Notes: a model not told the origin generated them from the sequence alone. Shown: positions 24,888-35,529, counted from the stretch's first letter. The stretch: DNA of 64,000 nt from Sinonovacula constricta (GCA_007844125.1 CM017564.1:17636594-17700593), one strand, 5' to 3'. A program made the numbers and translations.

Positions 24888-26239
24888 TGTCAGAAATTAA
24901 CCTTAGTCTGTTTTGAATCAGGCAGTGTATATAAATCCTTTGGTATCACACACCTCTTAAGGTTAATGACTGTGTTGTGTCATATTACGTAGTGTGGTTT
25001 GAGGTTTCTACATACCTCTTGTCACTTGTCCAGATAAACAGGTTAACTGGAATTAACAGTCTATTTATAGAACTGTAGGTCCGCTGTAGTTATATGTAGT
25101 TATAGTGTGATTTTGTTACTCTGGTTATTCTAGAGAGAGAATCAGGTGTGGTTGGTTGTTGGGCTACAGTCATGGGAGGTGGAAGACAATTAGAAGTGCA
25201 TTAGCTGGTCATCGACTGTGAGTAGTATTTTAATTAGATGTTTGTTGTATTTAGAATTGAGTCTATTGCTGTGAATTAATTGTAATGGGTTACAATTGAT
25301 CATCTAGATGATGATTTAATCACATAGGTATTAAGTAGAGTTTTATTTCATTTTAGGTAGCCATTTAGGACATGGCATGACCGAGTAATTTACCTTGCAA
25401 TTGAGGGAAGGCCCAGATGGGGATCATGCTGCGTGCAGTCGTCTACGGTCCATGATATTGTAGAAACAGTGGCTATGTGCCTTTACGTGTTGGTTGTAGT
25501 AGTTAGGCTTTGTGCCGGTAAAAGTGATGTATATTTCAATTAGGCTTTGTGCCAGTGAAATTGGTAGATAAGTTTGTTTTAGGCTGTGTGCCTATAAAGT
25601 GATAATTGAAAGGTGTTTTAGATAGGCTGTGTGCCTATGTGAAATTGCAAGTGAAGGTGTTTTTTTTAAGGCTGTGTGCCTATGAAGTGTTAATTGAGGT
25701 TTGTTTTGAGTTAGGCTGTATGCCAGTGAAATGATAATTGAAGTTTGTTTTAGTTAGGCTGTATGCCAGTGAAATGATAATTGAAGTTTGTTTTAGTTAT
25801 GCTATGTAATCTCTTAAACAATGTTTTGTAATATTCTGCATGTAACACTGGTCTGACGATGGTTTTGCAACAGTAGGGATGTACCAACTGACTGAGAGAG
25901 GAGCGGTTCCACATGTTTACCTACATGCTGAATGATATAGTTTTTGGATAAGACATTGACTTTGGAGAGTTTTACTTTTACATAGAGAGATATATGTGTA
26001 TTTAAATAAGTATTTACCATCTGTTTAAATATCTGTACAATTTAATAAGTAAATTCTTCCTTGAGTGTTCAATAATCTCACTCTCAGTTAAATCTTACTT
26101 TCAGTTTTCATGTTTGTTTTTTTGTTGTAGTATTTTTGTATGCATATTTGTATTACTTCTATTAAACTAAATGTACAGTTATCATTTGTTTTGGTGATGT
26201 GATTAATTCCCGAATTAAACAGAAATTAAAATTCTGACA
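24888..26239 (+). repeat. 5' LTR
   Basis: Starts TGTCAGAA and ends TTCTGACA, a perfect short inverted repeat with canonical TG...CA ends. A TATA-like TATATAAAT lies at about 24928-24936, only 40 bases from the start, so U3 may be very short and most of the LTR could be transcribed leader. The second half holds a tandem repeat with small hairpins (separate entry). Confidence 0.97.
25470..25800 (+). repeat. LTR-internal minisatellite with hairpin core
   Basis: Seven clear units plus a diverged first unit, 38-45 bp each. Each has an AGGCT[GT]TGTGCC-like core; several units read AGGC-TGTGT-GCCT, a 4-bp stem with a 5-nt loop, followed by a GTGATAATTGAAGTTTGTTTTAG-type spacer. The same array recurs in the 3' LTR at about 31590-31920, differing by one T. 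Confidence 0.85.
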
Positions 26240-26241
26240 TT

Positions 26242-26259
26242 TGGTACTGCGGGTGGGGT
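26242..26259 (+). promoter_or_regulatory. Putative primer-binding site
   Basis: TGGTACTGCGGGTGGGG begins two bases after the 5' LTR. TGG pairs with a tRNA 3' CCA end, as expected for a minus-strand primer. I could not match the rest to a specific tRNA. Confidence 0.6.
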
Positions 26260-26347
26260 TAATCAATTTAGTATCACCTATAAAACAACTGATAACTTGG
26301 ATACTTTTGTACATGTATGTTTTGTTTATACACAGTTAACCATTATC

Positions 26348-29300
26348 ATGGATGAGTTTTATCTTAACATGACCGATGTTGGTCAAAAGTTTGGTTTGTC
26401 AGGAGAAGAGCTAATTAGTTTTGTAGAAAAGAAAGCACAGGAAAAAAGTGAAAAGGAACTAGAGAAAGAGAATAGAGAAATGAGATTGCGAGAAAGAAAT
26501 TTAGAAAAGGAATTTTTACAAGCACAAATTGAAATGGAAAGGGTGAAAAAGTTGTCTGAGGGTAGTCTAGACAATGCCTCCGCTGCTGGAACAAATAGTT
26601 CACCTAAAGCTTCATATCCCAAATTGCAACCATTTGATGAAGCAAATGAAAATGTAGATGATTTTTTGAGACGCTTTGAGCGATATGCTGAATCTGTTAG
26701 CTGGAAAGAATCTGATAGAGCTCTGCATTTAAGTGCGCTGTTGAGAGGCAAGTCATTGGCAGTTTACTCCAGATTATCACCATCACAAGCAGCAGATTAT
26801 GATTGTTTAAAAGATGCTTTACTCAAACGCTTCCAGCTAACAGAAGAAGGATTCAGAAACAAATTCAGAACTTGTTCACCTGACCAGGGTGAGACACCGT
26901 TACAATTTTTGGCTAGATTAGAGCATTATTTGTCAAGATGGATTGACATGGGAAAATGTCCTGAAACGTTTGATGGGTTAAAACAATTACTGCTAAAAGA
27001 ACAATTTCTGAATTCATGTGGAAAGAATCTAAGTGTGTTTCTGAGAGAGAAACAATTTGATGACTTGCAAGATGTTGTTGCTAGCGCTGAAAAATACTTA
27101 GAAGCACATGGGTACAAAGAGTTTGTAAGAAAGAAGGAGACCATAGAAAATGTTGTTCAACACAGTGAGATTGACACAAACCCAACAGTAAAACGTAGTA
27201 GTAGTTTAGGAAGTGGTCCAAGAACGATTAGATGTTATGGGTGCAGACAAGTAGGTCATAAGATTAAGGATTGCAAGCTAGTGCAAAAACATAGCGTTTC
27301 ATTTGCTGAGGTGGGCCCTCGTAGAAACATTGTCAGATACAATAATAATAGACAAGAGGTACGTTTTGAGAGAAGAAATGTAGAAAATTGTAGAGGTGGA
27401 AGAGGAAATTTTAGAGGTGGAAGAGGTGGCTATAGATGCTTTAGGGGTAGAGAAAACAAAAACCAGAATGATGAGAAGGGTGTCGTAGATAAGAAAATGG
27501 GGTGTTTTGTAGGACAAAGGTTGTCGGACTGTTGTACAGAACATGACACAGTGATGCTTCATTGTGGCAATGAGTTACCTTTGGTTAGTGCTGCTTGCAA
27601 TGGAACAGTTGAAGACTTAAGAAAACTTGACGCCATGCCAGAGTCTGTAGGTCTTTTAAATGACAGACGGGTTAAAGTTTTACGTGATACAGGCTGTTCA
27701 GGAATCATTGTTAGAAGGGATTTGGTAGATGCGAATGATTTGACTGGGGAATACAAATACTGTGTTCTTGTAGATGGCAGTGTTAGAAGGTTTCCCATAG
27801 CTAAGGTTGATATTCAAACACGGTACTTTACTGGCACTACTGAGGCGATGTGTGTAGAAAATCCAGTATATCCTTTGATTATAGGGAATGTAAGGGATCC
27901 CGTGCATGGTGATAGAGAGGAGGTAGATACCCAGAACAAGTTAACTACTGAGAAACAGTCTTGTAATGAGATAAGTGAAGTAAAGGTTCAGGAAGTAGAA
28001 CAAAGGTGTCATGGTTCTCAAGTAGATCAGATAGCAAATAAAGATGGCATAGAAAAGGCTCAGGCTGTGAAAACTAGGGGTCAGTTGAAGAAAGAAGAAA
28101 TTGGGAGTAGAGACAACTTAAACGTTCCAAGCCCTGTTAGTGAGGTGACATATTCAGAACTGTTAGATGCACAAACAGTTGATGAGTCTTTAAGAACTTT
28201 GTGGGAACTTGCAAAGTCTAAGGAAAAGAAAAAGTCAGGTAAATTTGGTCAAGTGTGGTATAGTGTTAACAAGGGTCTTTTGTACAGGGAGTTTCAGTCC
28301 CCCAAATATGAGAAAGGTAATGTTCTAAAACAGTTGGTTGTACCCAAACAGTACAGAGACCACATTCTAAAACTGGGTCATGATGGACTTTTTTCAGGTC
28401 ATTTAGGGTATCAGAAGTCTGTTGACAAAATACTCACTCAGTTTCATTGGCCTGGAGTTTTGTCCGATGTTAAACGCTATTGCCGGTCTTGCGACATATG
28501 TCAAAGAACTGTTCATAAGGGCAGAGTGCCAAAGGCTCCACTTGGTGATATGCCTATTATAGAAACGCCGTTTCAGAGAGTGGCTATCGATTTGATAGGT
28601 CCTATTACTCCAATGAGTGAACGTGGTCATAGATACATTTTGACCCTGGTAGATTGCGCAACAAGGTATCCTGAAGCTTGTCCATTGAAGTCTATTGAAA
28701 CAGAAAAGGTCGCTGAAGCTCTAATGGATATATTCTCCAGAGTTGGGGTTCCAAGGGAAATTCTTAGTGATCGAGGGTCTCAGTTCACTTCAGGGTTGAT
28801 GACAGAATTAAGTAAGTTGCTTTCAATTAATCAACTGGTAACGTCTCCATATCATTCTGCATGCAATGGCTTAGTTGAACGCATGAATGGCACATTGAAA
28901 TCCATGATCAAAAGACTTTGTTGTGAAAAGCCAAAAGATTGGGATAGGTATATTGCACCATCATTGTTTGCCTATCGTGAGGCCCCTCAAGCTAGTACGG
29001 GATTTTCTCCTTTTGAGTTGTTGTTTGGAAGAAGAGTTCGGGGTCCTATGATGATTTTGAGAGAATTGTGGACAGGAGAAGTTGATGATGAAGAGGTCAG
29101 AAATGTGTACCAATATGTGGTTGAGTTAAGAGATAGGTTAGAACAAACTTTGGGGATTGCTCAAGCTGAATTGGCAAGATCAAAGGGAAAATACAAAAGG
29201 TGGTATGACAGGAAAAGTAAAGAAAGAACTTTCAGTGTTGGTGATAGGGTCTTGCTTTTGTTACCCACAAGTTCTAACAAATTGCTGATGCAATGGAAAG

Positions 29301-30442
29301 GTCCTTTCGAAGTTGTTGAAAAGATGGGGGATGTTGACTACAGAATCCAAGTGAGGGGCAAAATAAAAACATTTCATGTCAATATGCTCAAAAGATACTT
29401 TGAAAGAGAAGTTGGTCAAGAGAAAGGTTTGTTTGCCAATGTCTGTGCTGCAGTTATAGATGATGGTATTAAGGAAGGCAGTCTTGATGGACATAAGGAT
29501 AATGACATAGTTTTGCCAATTCTTAAACAGGTTGAGGACAAGGGTGATGTGGTTATAAATGATAGATTGTCGGCCGATCAGAAAACTACATTAAAGAGAA
29601 TGATAGATAGGTTCCAGGATGTTCTGACTGATTTACCTGGAAAAACTCAACTTATTGAGCATGAGATTAAGTTGAACACTGATAGTCCGATAAGGTCACA
29701 TAACTACCCTGTTCCACATTCTTTGGTTAAGACGGTCAATGATGAAGTTGAGTCAATGCTTAAGATGGGGATCATTGAGTCCTCAGATTCCCCTTATCGT
29801 TCTCCAGTTGTTTTGGTAAAGAAATCAGATGGTTCCAATAGGTTTTGTGTTGATTTTCGAGAGTTAAATCAAGCAACTGTTTTTGATGCAGAGCCAATGC
29901 CAAATCCGGATGCCATTTTTACAAAGCTTTCACAAGCTAGATTCTTTTCCAAAATTGACCTTAGCAAAGGGTATTGGCAAATTGCAATGGCTGAAGAAAG
30001 TAAACAGTTCACAAGGTTTTCAACTCCTAAAGGTTTGTGGCAATTTACGAGGATGCCTTTTGGGTTGGTTACGGCTCCTAGTGTCTTTAGTAGAATGATG
30101 AGAAAACTGCTTCGCGGTCTTGATCATGTAGAGAACTATCTAGATGATATCCTAATCTATAGTGAGACATGGGATGAACATGTTCAGACTCTTGGAAAGG
30201 TGTTTACTCGCCTCAGAGAAGCAAATCTCACAGCAAAGCCTTCAAAATGTATGATCGGGTTCACAAGTGTGGAATTTCTAGGTCATTTAGTAGGAAACCA
30301 AGCCCGGAAAAGGTTGAAAGTGTCAAAAAGGCCCCTCGTCCAAAAACTAAAAAGCAACTTAGATCCTTTCTTGGTCTGGCTGGGTTCTATAGAAAGTTTG
30401 TTAACAACTTTGCCACCATTACGTCCCCCCTCACTGATCTGA
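26348..30442 (+). CDS. Gag-protease-integrase-reverse transcriptase polyprotein
   Basis: The first ATG in frame (MDEFYLNMTDVG) is taken as the start, giving 1364 residues. About 25-70 is a charged coiled coil, then about 95-260 a capsid-like helical region (Retrotrans_gag type). A CCHC zinc knuckle is at 296-309 (CYGCRQVGHKIKDC), followed by an RG/GG-rich stretch. The protease has the DTGCS motif at 447. The integrase has zinc-binding His678/His685 with Cys715/Cys718, catalytic Asp748, Asp808 and Glu844 (D,D-35-E), and a GPF module near WKGPFEVVEK. The reverse transcriptase has first catalytic Asp1204 (FSKIDLSKGYW) and YLDD at 1264-1267. The frame then shifts and ends in unrelated residues. 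All catalytic residues seen are intact. Confidence 0.93.
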   Translation: MDEFYLNMTDVGQKFGLSGEELISFVEKKAQEKSEKELEKENREMRLRERNLEKEFLQAQIEMERVKKLSEGSLDNASAAGTNSSPKASYPKLQPFDEANENVDDFLRRFERYAESVSWKESDRALHLSALLRGKSLAVYSRLSPSQAADYDCLKDALLKRFQLTEEGFRNKFRTCSPDQGETPLQFLARLEHYLSRWIDMGKCPETFDGLKQLLLKEQFLNSCGKNLSVFLREKQFDDLQDVVASAEKYLEAHGYKEFVRKKETIENVVQHSEIDTNPTVKRSSSLGSGPRTIRCYGCRQVGHKIKDCKLVQKHSVSFAEVGPRRNIVRYNNNRQEVRFERRNVENCRGGRGNFRGGRGGYRCFRGRENKNQNDEKGVVDKKMGCFVGQRLSDCCTEHDTVMLHCGNELPLVSAACNGTVEDLRKLDAMPESVGLLNDRRVKVLRDTGCSGIIVRRDLVDANDLTGEYKYCVLVDGSVRRFPIAKVDIQTRYFTGTTEAMCVENPVYPLIIGNVRDPVHGDREEVDTQNKLTTEKQSCNEISEVKVQEVEQRCHGSQVDQIANKDGIEKAQAVKTRGQLKKEEIGSRDNLNVPSPVSEVTYSELLDAQTVDESLRTLWELAKSKEKKKSGKFGQVWYSVNKGLLYREFQSPKYEKGNVLKQLVVPKQYRDHILKLGHDGLFSGHLGYQKSVDKILTQFHWPGVLSDVKRYCRSCDICQRTVHKGRVPKAPLGDMPIIETPFQRVAIDLIGPITPMSERGHRYILTLVDCATRYPEACPLKSIETEKVAEALMDIFSRVGVPREILSDRGSQFTSGLMTELSKLLSINQLVTSPYHSACNGLVERMNGTLKSMIKRLCCEKPKDWDRYIAPSLFAYREAPQASTGFSPFELLFGRRVRGPMMILRELWTGEVDDEEVRNVYQYVVELRDRLEQTLGIAQAELARSKGKYKRWYDRKSKERTFSVGDRVLLLLPTSSNKLLMQWKGPFEVVEKMGDVDYRIQVRGKIKTFHVNMLKRYFEREVGQEKGLFANVCAAVIDDGIKEGSLDGHKDNDIVLPILKQVEDKGDVVINDRLSADQKTTLKRMIDRFQDVLTDLPGKTQLIEHEIKLNTDSPIRSHNYPVPHSLVKTVNDEVESMLKMGIIESSDSPYRSPVVLVKKSDGSNRFCVDFRELNQATVFDAEPMPNPDAIFTKLSQARFFSKIDLSKGYWQIAMAEESKQFTRFSTPKGLWQFTRMPFGLVTAPSVFSRMMRKLLRGLDHVENYLDDILIYSETWDEHVQTLGKVFTRLREANLTAKPSKCMIGFTSVEFLGHLVGNQARKRLKVSKRPLVQKLKSNLDPFLVWLGSIESLLTTLPPLRPPSLI

Positions 30443-30930
30443 CAAGGAAAGGGTTTCCTAATGTGATTGAATGGCATGATGAGCAAGAAAATGCCTTTCA
30501 AACATTGAAAAATGCTTTGACCAGGTCCCCTATTTTGAGACTGCCTGATTTTGGAAAGAAGTTTATCATTCGCACCGATGCTTCTGATACTGGAATAGGG
30601 GCTGTGTTGCTGCAAGAATGGTCTGATGGAAAGTTTCCGGTACATTATGCTAGTAGAAAATTGCTTACAAGGGAAGTGAATTATTCTGTCATTGAGAAAG
30701 AATGTTTAGCAATAGTTTGGGCAGTAGGAAAGTTCACACCATACGTTTATGGTGTAGAGTTTGACATTGAAACTGACCATATGCCTTTGGTATATCTGAA
30801 TAGGACTAAGGGGGTAAATAGTAGAATAATGAGATGGTCTCTGATTCTACAGTCATATCGTTACCACATCGTTGCAATCAAAGGTTCGGAAAATGTTGGC
30901 GCTGACTGTCTCAGTAGGTTAGTAGACTAG
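30295..30930 (+). CDS. RT connection and RNase H, in the -1 frame
   Basis: This frame continues the polyprotein after the shift: PSPEKVESVKKAP, then LRSFLGLAGFYRKF (end of the RT thumb/connection). The RNase H follows with TDASDTGIGAVLLQ (first Asp), EKECLAIVWA (Glu) and IETDHMPLVYL (Asp). It ends at TAG about 65 bases before the polypurine tract. Compared with the usual spacing from FLGH to PEKV in this family, about four residues seem missing at the join. That fits a small deletion of about 13 bases better than a programmed shift, but one copy cannot settle it. Confidence 0.85.
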   Translation, partial: KPSPEKVESVKKAPRPKTKKQLRSFLGLAGFYRKFVNNFATITSPLTDLTRKGFPNVIEWHDEQENAFQTLKNALTRSPILRLPDFGKKFIIRTDASDTGIGAVLLQEWSDGKFPVHYASRKLLTREVNYSVIEKECLAIVWAVGKFTPYVYGVEFDIETDHMPLVYLNRTKGVNSRIMRWSLILQSYRYHIVAIKGSENVGADCLSRLVD

Positions 30931-30993
30931 GGAATGTACATAGTTGTTTATCATGGAAATGCTGGTATTTGAGAAAAGAAATGTTTCTTTCTT

Positions 30994-31004
30994 AGAAAGG
31001 GGGG
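30994..31004 (+). promoter_or_regulatory. Polypurine tract
   Basis: AGAAAGGGGGG lies three bases before the 3' LTR, the expected place for the plus-strand primer of reverse transcription. Confidence 0.85.
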
Positions 31005-31007
31005 TAT

Positions 31008-32358
31008 TGTCAGAAATTAACCTTAGTCTGTTTTGAATCAGGCAGTGTATATAAATCCTTTGGTATCACACACCTCTTAAGGTTAATGACTGTGTTGTGT
31101 CATATTACGTAGTGTGGTTTGAGGTTTCTACATACCTCTTGTCACTTGTCCAGATAAACAGGTTAACTGGAATTAACAGTCTATTTATAGAACTGTAGGT
31201 CCGCTGTAGTTATATGTAGTTATAGTGTGATTTTGTTACTCTGGTTATTCTAGAGAGAGAATCAGGTGTGGTTGGTTGTTGGGCTACAGTCATGGGAGGT
31301 GGAAGACAATTAGAAGTGCATTAGCTGGTCATCGACTGTGAGTAGTATTTTAATTAGATGTTTGTTGTATTTAGAATTGAGTCTATTGCTGTGAATTAAT
31401 TGTAATGGGTTACAATTGATCATCTAGATGATGATTTAATCACATAGGTATTAAGTAGAGTTTTATTTCATTTTAGGTAGCCATTTAGGACATGGCATGA
31501 CCGAGTAATTTACCTTGCAATTGAGGGAAGGCCCAGATGGGGATCATGCTGCGTGCAGTCGTCTACGGTCCATGATATTGTAGAAACAGTGGCTATGTGC
31601 CTTTACGTGTTGGTTGTAGTAGTTAGGCTTTGTGCCGGTAAAAGTGATGTATATTTCAATTAGGCTTTGTGCCAGTGAAATTGGTAGATAAGTTTGTTTT
31701 AGGCTGTGTGCCTATAAAGTGATAATTGAAAGGTGTTTTAGATAGGCTGTGTGCCTATGTGAAATTGCAAGTGAAGGTGTTTTTTTAAGGCTGTGTGCCT
31801 ATGAAGTGTTAATTGAGGTTTGTTTTGAGTTAGGCTGTATGCCAGTGAAATGATAATTGAAGTTTGTTTTAGTTAGGCTGTATGCCAGTGAAATGATAAT
31901 TGAAGTTTGTTTTAGTTATGCTATGTAATCTCTTAAACAATGTTTTGTAATATTCTGCATGTAACACTGGTCTGACGATGGTTTTGCAACAGTAGGGATG
32001 TACCAACTGACTGAGAGAGGAGCGGTTCCACATGTTTACCTACATGCTGAATGATATAGTTTTTGGATAAGACATTGACTTTGGAGAGTTTTACTTTTAC
32101 ATAGAGAGATATATGTGTATTTAAATAAGTATTTACCATCTGTTTAAATATCTGTACAATTTAATAAGTAAATTCTTCCTTGAGTGTTCAATAATCTCAC
32201 TCTCAGTTAAATCTTACTTTCAGTTTTCATGTTTGTTTTTTTGTTGTAGTATTTTTGTATGCATATTTGTATTACTTCTATTAAACTAAATGTACAGTTA
32301 TCATTTGTTTTGGTGATGTGATTAATTCCCGAATTAAACAGAAATTAAAATTCTGACA
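31008..32358 (+). repeat. 3' LTR
   Basis: Same sequence as the 5' LTR apart from one T fewer in a run near 31780. The flanking TATAT repeats the sequence before the 5' LTR. The small open frame on the reverse strand here and in the 5' LTR is a by-product. Confidence 0.97.
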
Positions 32359-32363
32359 TATAT

Positions 32364-33724
32364 ATAGACAAGTTAACGAAAGCACTAAAAAAATATTTTG
32401 TACGGCAACTGATTGAGTCATGAATTTAAGATAAATGTTATTCTTAGCTGTGTATTTTAAAGTTTTAAAGATTGACTGCCAATGTATACTAAAGGTAGTT
32501 AATTTGTTTATATACGGTTCGGGTTGCATAGCTGATTGGACGTACATCATTTGCTTCAGTCACATGTTTCTACAGTATGTTAAGGAAAATATTAAAAGGT
32601 GTACACACGAAATTGAGCGTAAGTAATTATTGTTAACTGTAAACACAGAATACAAAATAAGAATATATGACAAAACCAAAGCATAGCAACATATACCAAA
32701 CCCTGAAAAGGCACAAAGTTATTCACATGCAAGCCAAAAGTAAAAGTGAGGACAAATCCGATAAGTCATTTAACAAAAAATGAAACCCTACAGTTACCGC
32801 CTTGGAAGAATCAGTCGTCATAAATGACCGACTGGGATGCTTAAACCGGTTTACAAAGCCCTAAGCTAGCAATTCCTTAGCTGAACAGCTTCTCAAATGC
32901 AAACAATGAAAAGAATACCGATCTATTTAAAAACAAAATATCCAAGCGCTGATGATTTCTTTGATATGTTAAGGACGTCATTAAAAAACCAATGTCCACA
33001 TAGTATTTAGAAGAGAGAGAAGTATTATTTCTATTAGAAGAATTATACAAACTTGTTGACTGTAAGTGAAATTTATTTTTTGAATCAAGAAAAGAAAATA
33101 ATCAGAGAAGTGTAAATGGCTGTAGCATCATGTTAAAATGAAGATGGATTTTAGGTACCAACGTTCAATGTTCATTAAAGGAAATACACACAACCACCCC
33201 CAAAGATTGAATTTAATGACAACATATATGCATGGCGAGATTTTTTGCACAGGCAACATCAGGAATAAGAATATATGACAAGGTCCTAATATAATTGCAA
33301 CATATACCAAACCCTAAAAAGGCGCTTATGTTTCCTTTCAAAATGCCAGTAAAAATAGATTAATTCCTTTATGTGTAAGATCATTAGTATGCGTATAAGT
33401 TTACTACTTAGTTGGAAAAGTTTTAGTATAGAGGAGAACCACAACGGTAAAGTTTGTTTACAACTACAACAATATGTATTATTATTACCTAACAAGCCTT
33501 CATACCATACATAGATTAGCCAAAAGGGCACAAGGACCACATCTATTGGTCATATACTAAATAGGTTAACAACTAGTACATGCATACATGCGCGTGGTCG
33601 AAACAGTATATGGGACAGAACAATACAAGCAACCGGCGTGAGAAGAGAACGGCCGACAGACAATGGACGACGCTCGACCTTCAGCCTGTTAAGATGTATA
33701 TGTACTGCCACTATTTATCATGAG

Positions 33725-33726
<2 letters not shown>
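32364..33726. other. No gene; local repeats
   Basis: Two related segments at about 32650-32745 and 33265-33355 share gaatatatgacaa and caacatataccaaaccct, a local duplication. A minus-strand copy of the CCGACTGACCG repeat lies at about 32800-32880. No exon could be supported. Confidence 0.5.
32800..32880 (-). repeat. Dispersed repeat copy 2 (CCGACTGACCG family)
   Basis: The reverse complement reads accggtttaagcatcccag then tcggtcatttatgacgactg and ttccaaggcgg, matching the copies near 15500 and 39300. Confidence 0.55.

Positions 33727-33814
<88 letters not shown>
33727..33814. repeat. (TA)n microsatellite
   Basis: 44 uninterrupted TA units, followed at once by CAGTCAAACTTGTATTAAGC, which resembles the terminal inverted repeat of a TA-targeting DNA transposon. 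Confidence 0.97.
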
Positions 33815-33817
<3 letters not shown>

Positions 33818-34599
33818 TCAAACTTGTATTAAGCAGCCACCCAAAGGGACAGTCTAAAATTTGCCGCTGAAGACAAGTTGGCTGCTTAACACAAAATATG
33901 ATATTATTGATTGTTAACCTATTTATATAAGCATGTTTCTTTATAAAAAGTATTGCTTACATAGTAGGTCAACTACAAAGTACTGTTCGAATAGATATGG
34001 AAAACAACAACTTTAATGCTTTTGGAATGTCAACAAATGACTCAGAATATCAGAAGTGCCTCACTAAATAAAAGAAAATATTGCTCCAGTATAAGTAGTT
34101 TGGTCACTTACAGTAAAAACATACAATTTTAAATGTTTCAAATGAAATGTATACTGAAGGTACCAAAATCTTCGTCAAATTGAAGTGTCACAAATCTCCG
34201 AAAAGTGTACATATGTTCGGACAATTCAAGTTCCGGATGGTGCATGTTTTAAACTATTTTAACTAAAACAGCACGCAGTGTGTCATTTGAAACATTAAAT
34301 TATATTTAATATCGTTTAAACAGGGTTTGTATAAGCAATAACAAAAACTGCTACAACTGTATGAACATCTATGTATATATATTGAATAAACCATGTTATT
34401 TTCAAGTGAGACTTTTGGAGTGTGTTCAGATCCCCGCAACATGTTACATTGTTACATGTGCGATGTTCAAAATATCTCTTGTACTGCAGGCTTGTTTAAT
34501 CACGCCTATTATTTGATAGCATTAGATATTTCGATAGCCCTGCCATGTTTCAGATAACTTTTACTTTCTTAAGTCAAAAGCTGACCCTAATGTAATTTG

Positions 34600-35520
34600 G
34601 AAAATCTCTGAATATGTAGAGTTGAACCCGAGCCCCACAACTGATACTCAGATGATTTTGGATGCTATTAACAATTCAAATAAACAAATGACAGAAGACC
34701 TGGAAATAGTAAAAAATGAAATCAAGCAGGAGCGAGAAGATAATTCAGCATTAAAAGTGAGATTGTTTCTTTGAAAGCGAATGCAAAAAGGATTGAACAA
34801 AAACAAAATATCATTGATTCTATTATGAGAAATTTTGAAGAGAAAATTGATCAAATGAGATACGAAAATGACATGCTTAATTACGACATGTGCCAAATGG
34901 GAATGCGACATGAGCGAGATGATGACCGGTTGGATCAGTTAGAAAGGCAGAAAAGTTGAAGTGTTCACTGCGAGTATTTGGCTTTGATGAAATAGAATCG
35001 GAAACCTATCCACTTCTGTCGGTGTAAAATTGTTTGGCTCAACAAATCCAGCTGACAATGGTAACAGTCATTGCATTTCAAGTGCTACACGCGTAGGTGA
35101 TCCAACTAACAAAAAGCCCAGAATGATTGTTGCAAAGTTTGAGCATCATGAAGATAAGCTGAAATTGCGCCCCTTGCCCACAAACAACCTGGTTTAAAGT
35201 GACAGTTCTTACAGATTATCTTACAGATCCGCGAAAATATTTTAATTGATATCTCCCAAATGCAAAAAGCTTGGGATGGAGATGTTTAGATGAAGATTAA
35301 GACAGTTTCACCCAATGATGCATTCATGACACAAAATTATTAAAGAAAGTTGTTGCTTGCTACAGCGAGATTTTACCTTTCGATGCAGAAATGGACAAGA
35401 CTCATCCAATAAACTAAATTAAGATGCAAATAGAGAAGGGATTACAGCAACGTACGATTCCTTGCAAACCACAAACAACAAACAACCCTGTTGCTATTAA
35501 ATTGAACCAAAGGCTCAAAC
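34600..35520 (+). pseudogene. Broken LINE ORF1
   Basis: Coiled-coil coding pieces lie in alternating frames. TEDLEIVKNEIKQERED is in one frame. A 62-residue frame (34771-34959) has EEKIDQMRYENDML. Next comes LRVFGFDEIESET, followed by NKKPRMIVAKFEHHEDKL. The order coiled coil, then an RRM-like LRVFGF...E start, then a basic RPxIVKF-like strand is the standard ORF1 layout of L1-like and related elements. Later pieces (LPFDAEMDKT, KLNQRLKQI) are further decayed. Several stops and shifts make it non-functional. No ORF2 was found next to it. Confidence 0.6.
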
Positions 35521-35529
35521 AGATTTAAA

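Larger units (their letters stand above)
24883..32363 (+). mobile_element. Complete Ty3/gypsy-type LTR retrotransposon with IN before RT (Gmr1-like)
   Basis: The element has two LTRs of 1352 and 1351 bp, a primer-binding region, gag, protease, integrase, reverse transcriptase, RNase H and a polypurine tract. It is flanked by a 5-bp target duplication TATAT (24883-24887 and 32359-32363). By eye the LTRs differ only by one T in a homopolymer, indicating a very recent insertion. Sequence motifs are of the gypsy/Metaviridae type (H2C2 integrase with GPY/F module, YLDD reverse transcriptase), but integrase comes before reverse transcriptase as in copia elements. That combination is known from the Gmr1-like group, first described in deuterostomes. 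The reading frame shifts between RT and RNase H. Confidence 0.95.

Noticed and set aside
25814..26020. 68-codon minus-strand frame in both LTRs
   Set aside because: Antisense chance frame within the LTR, duplicated because LTRs are identical.
26297..26347. Upstream extension of the retrotransposon polyprotein from a TTG
   Set aside because: The first ATG in frame is at 26348, and the extension has no gag-like features.
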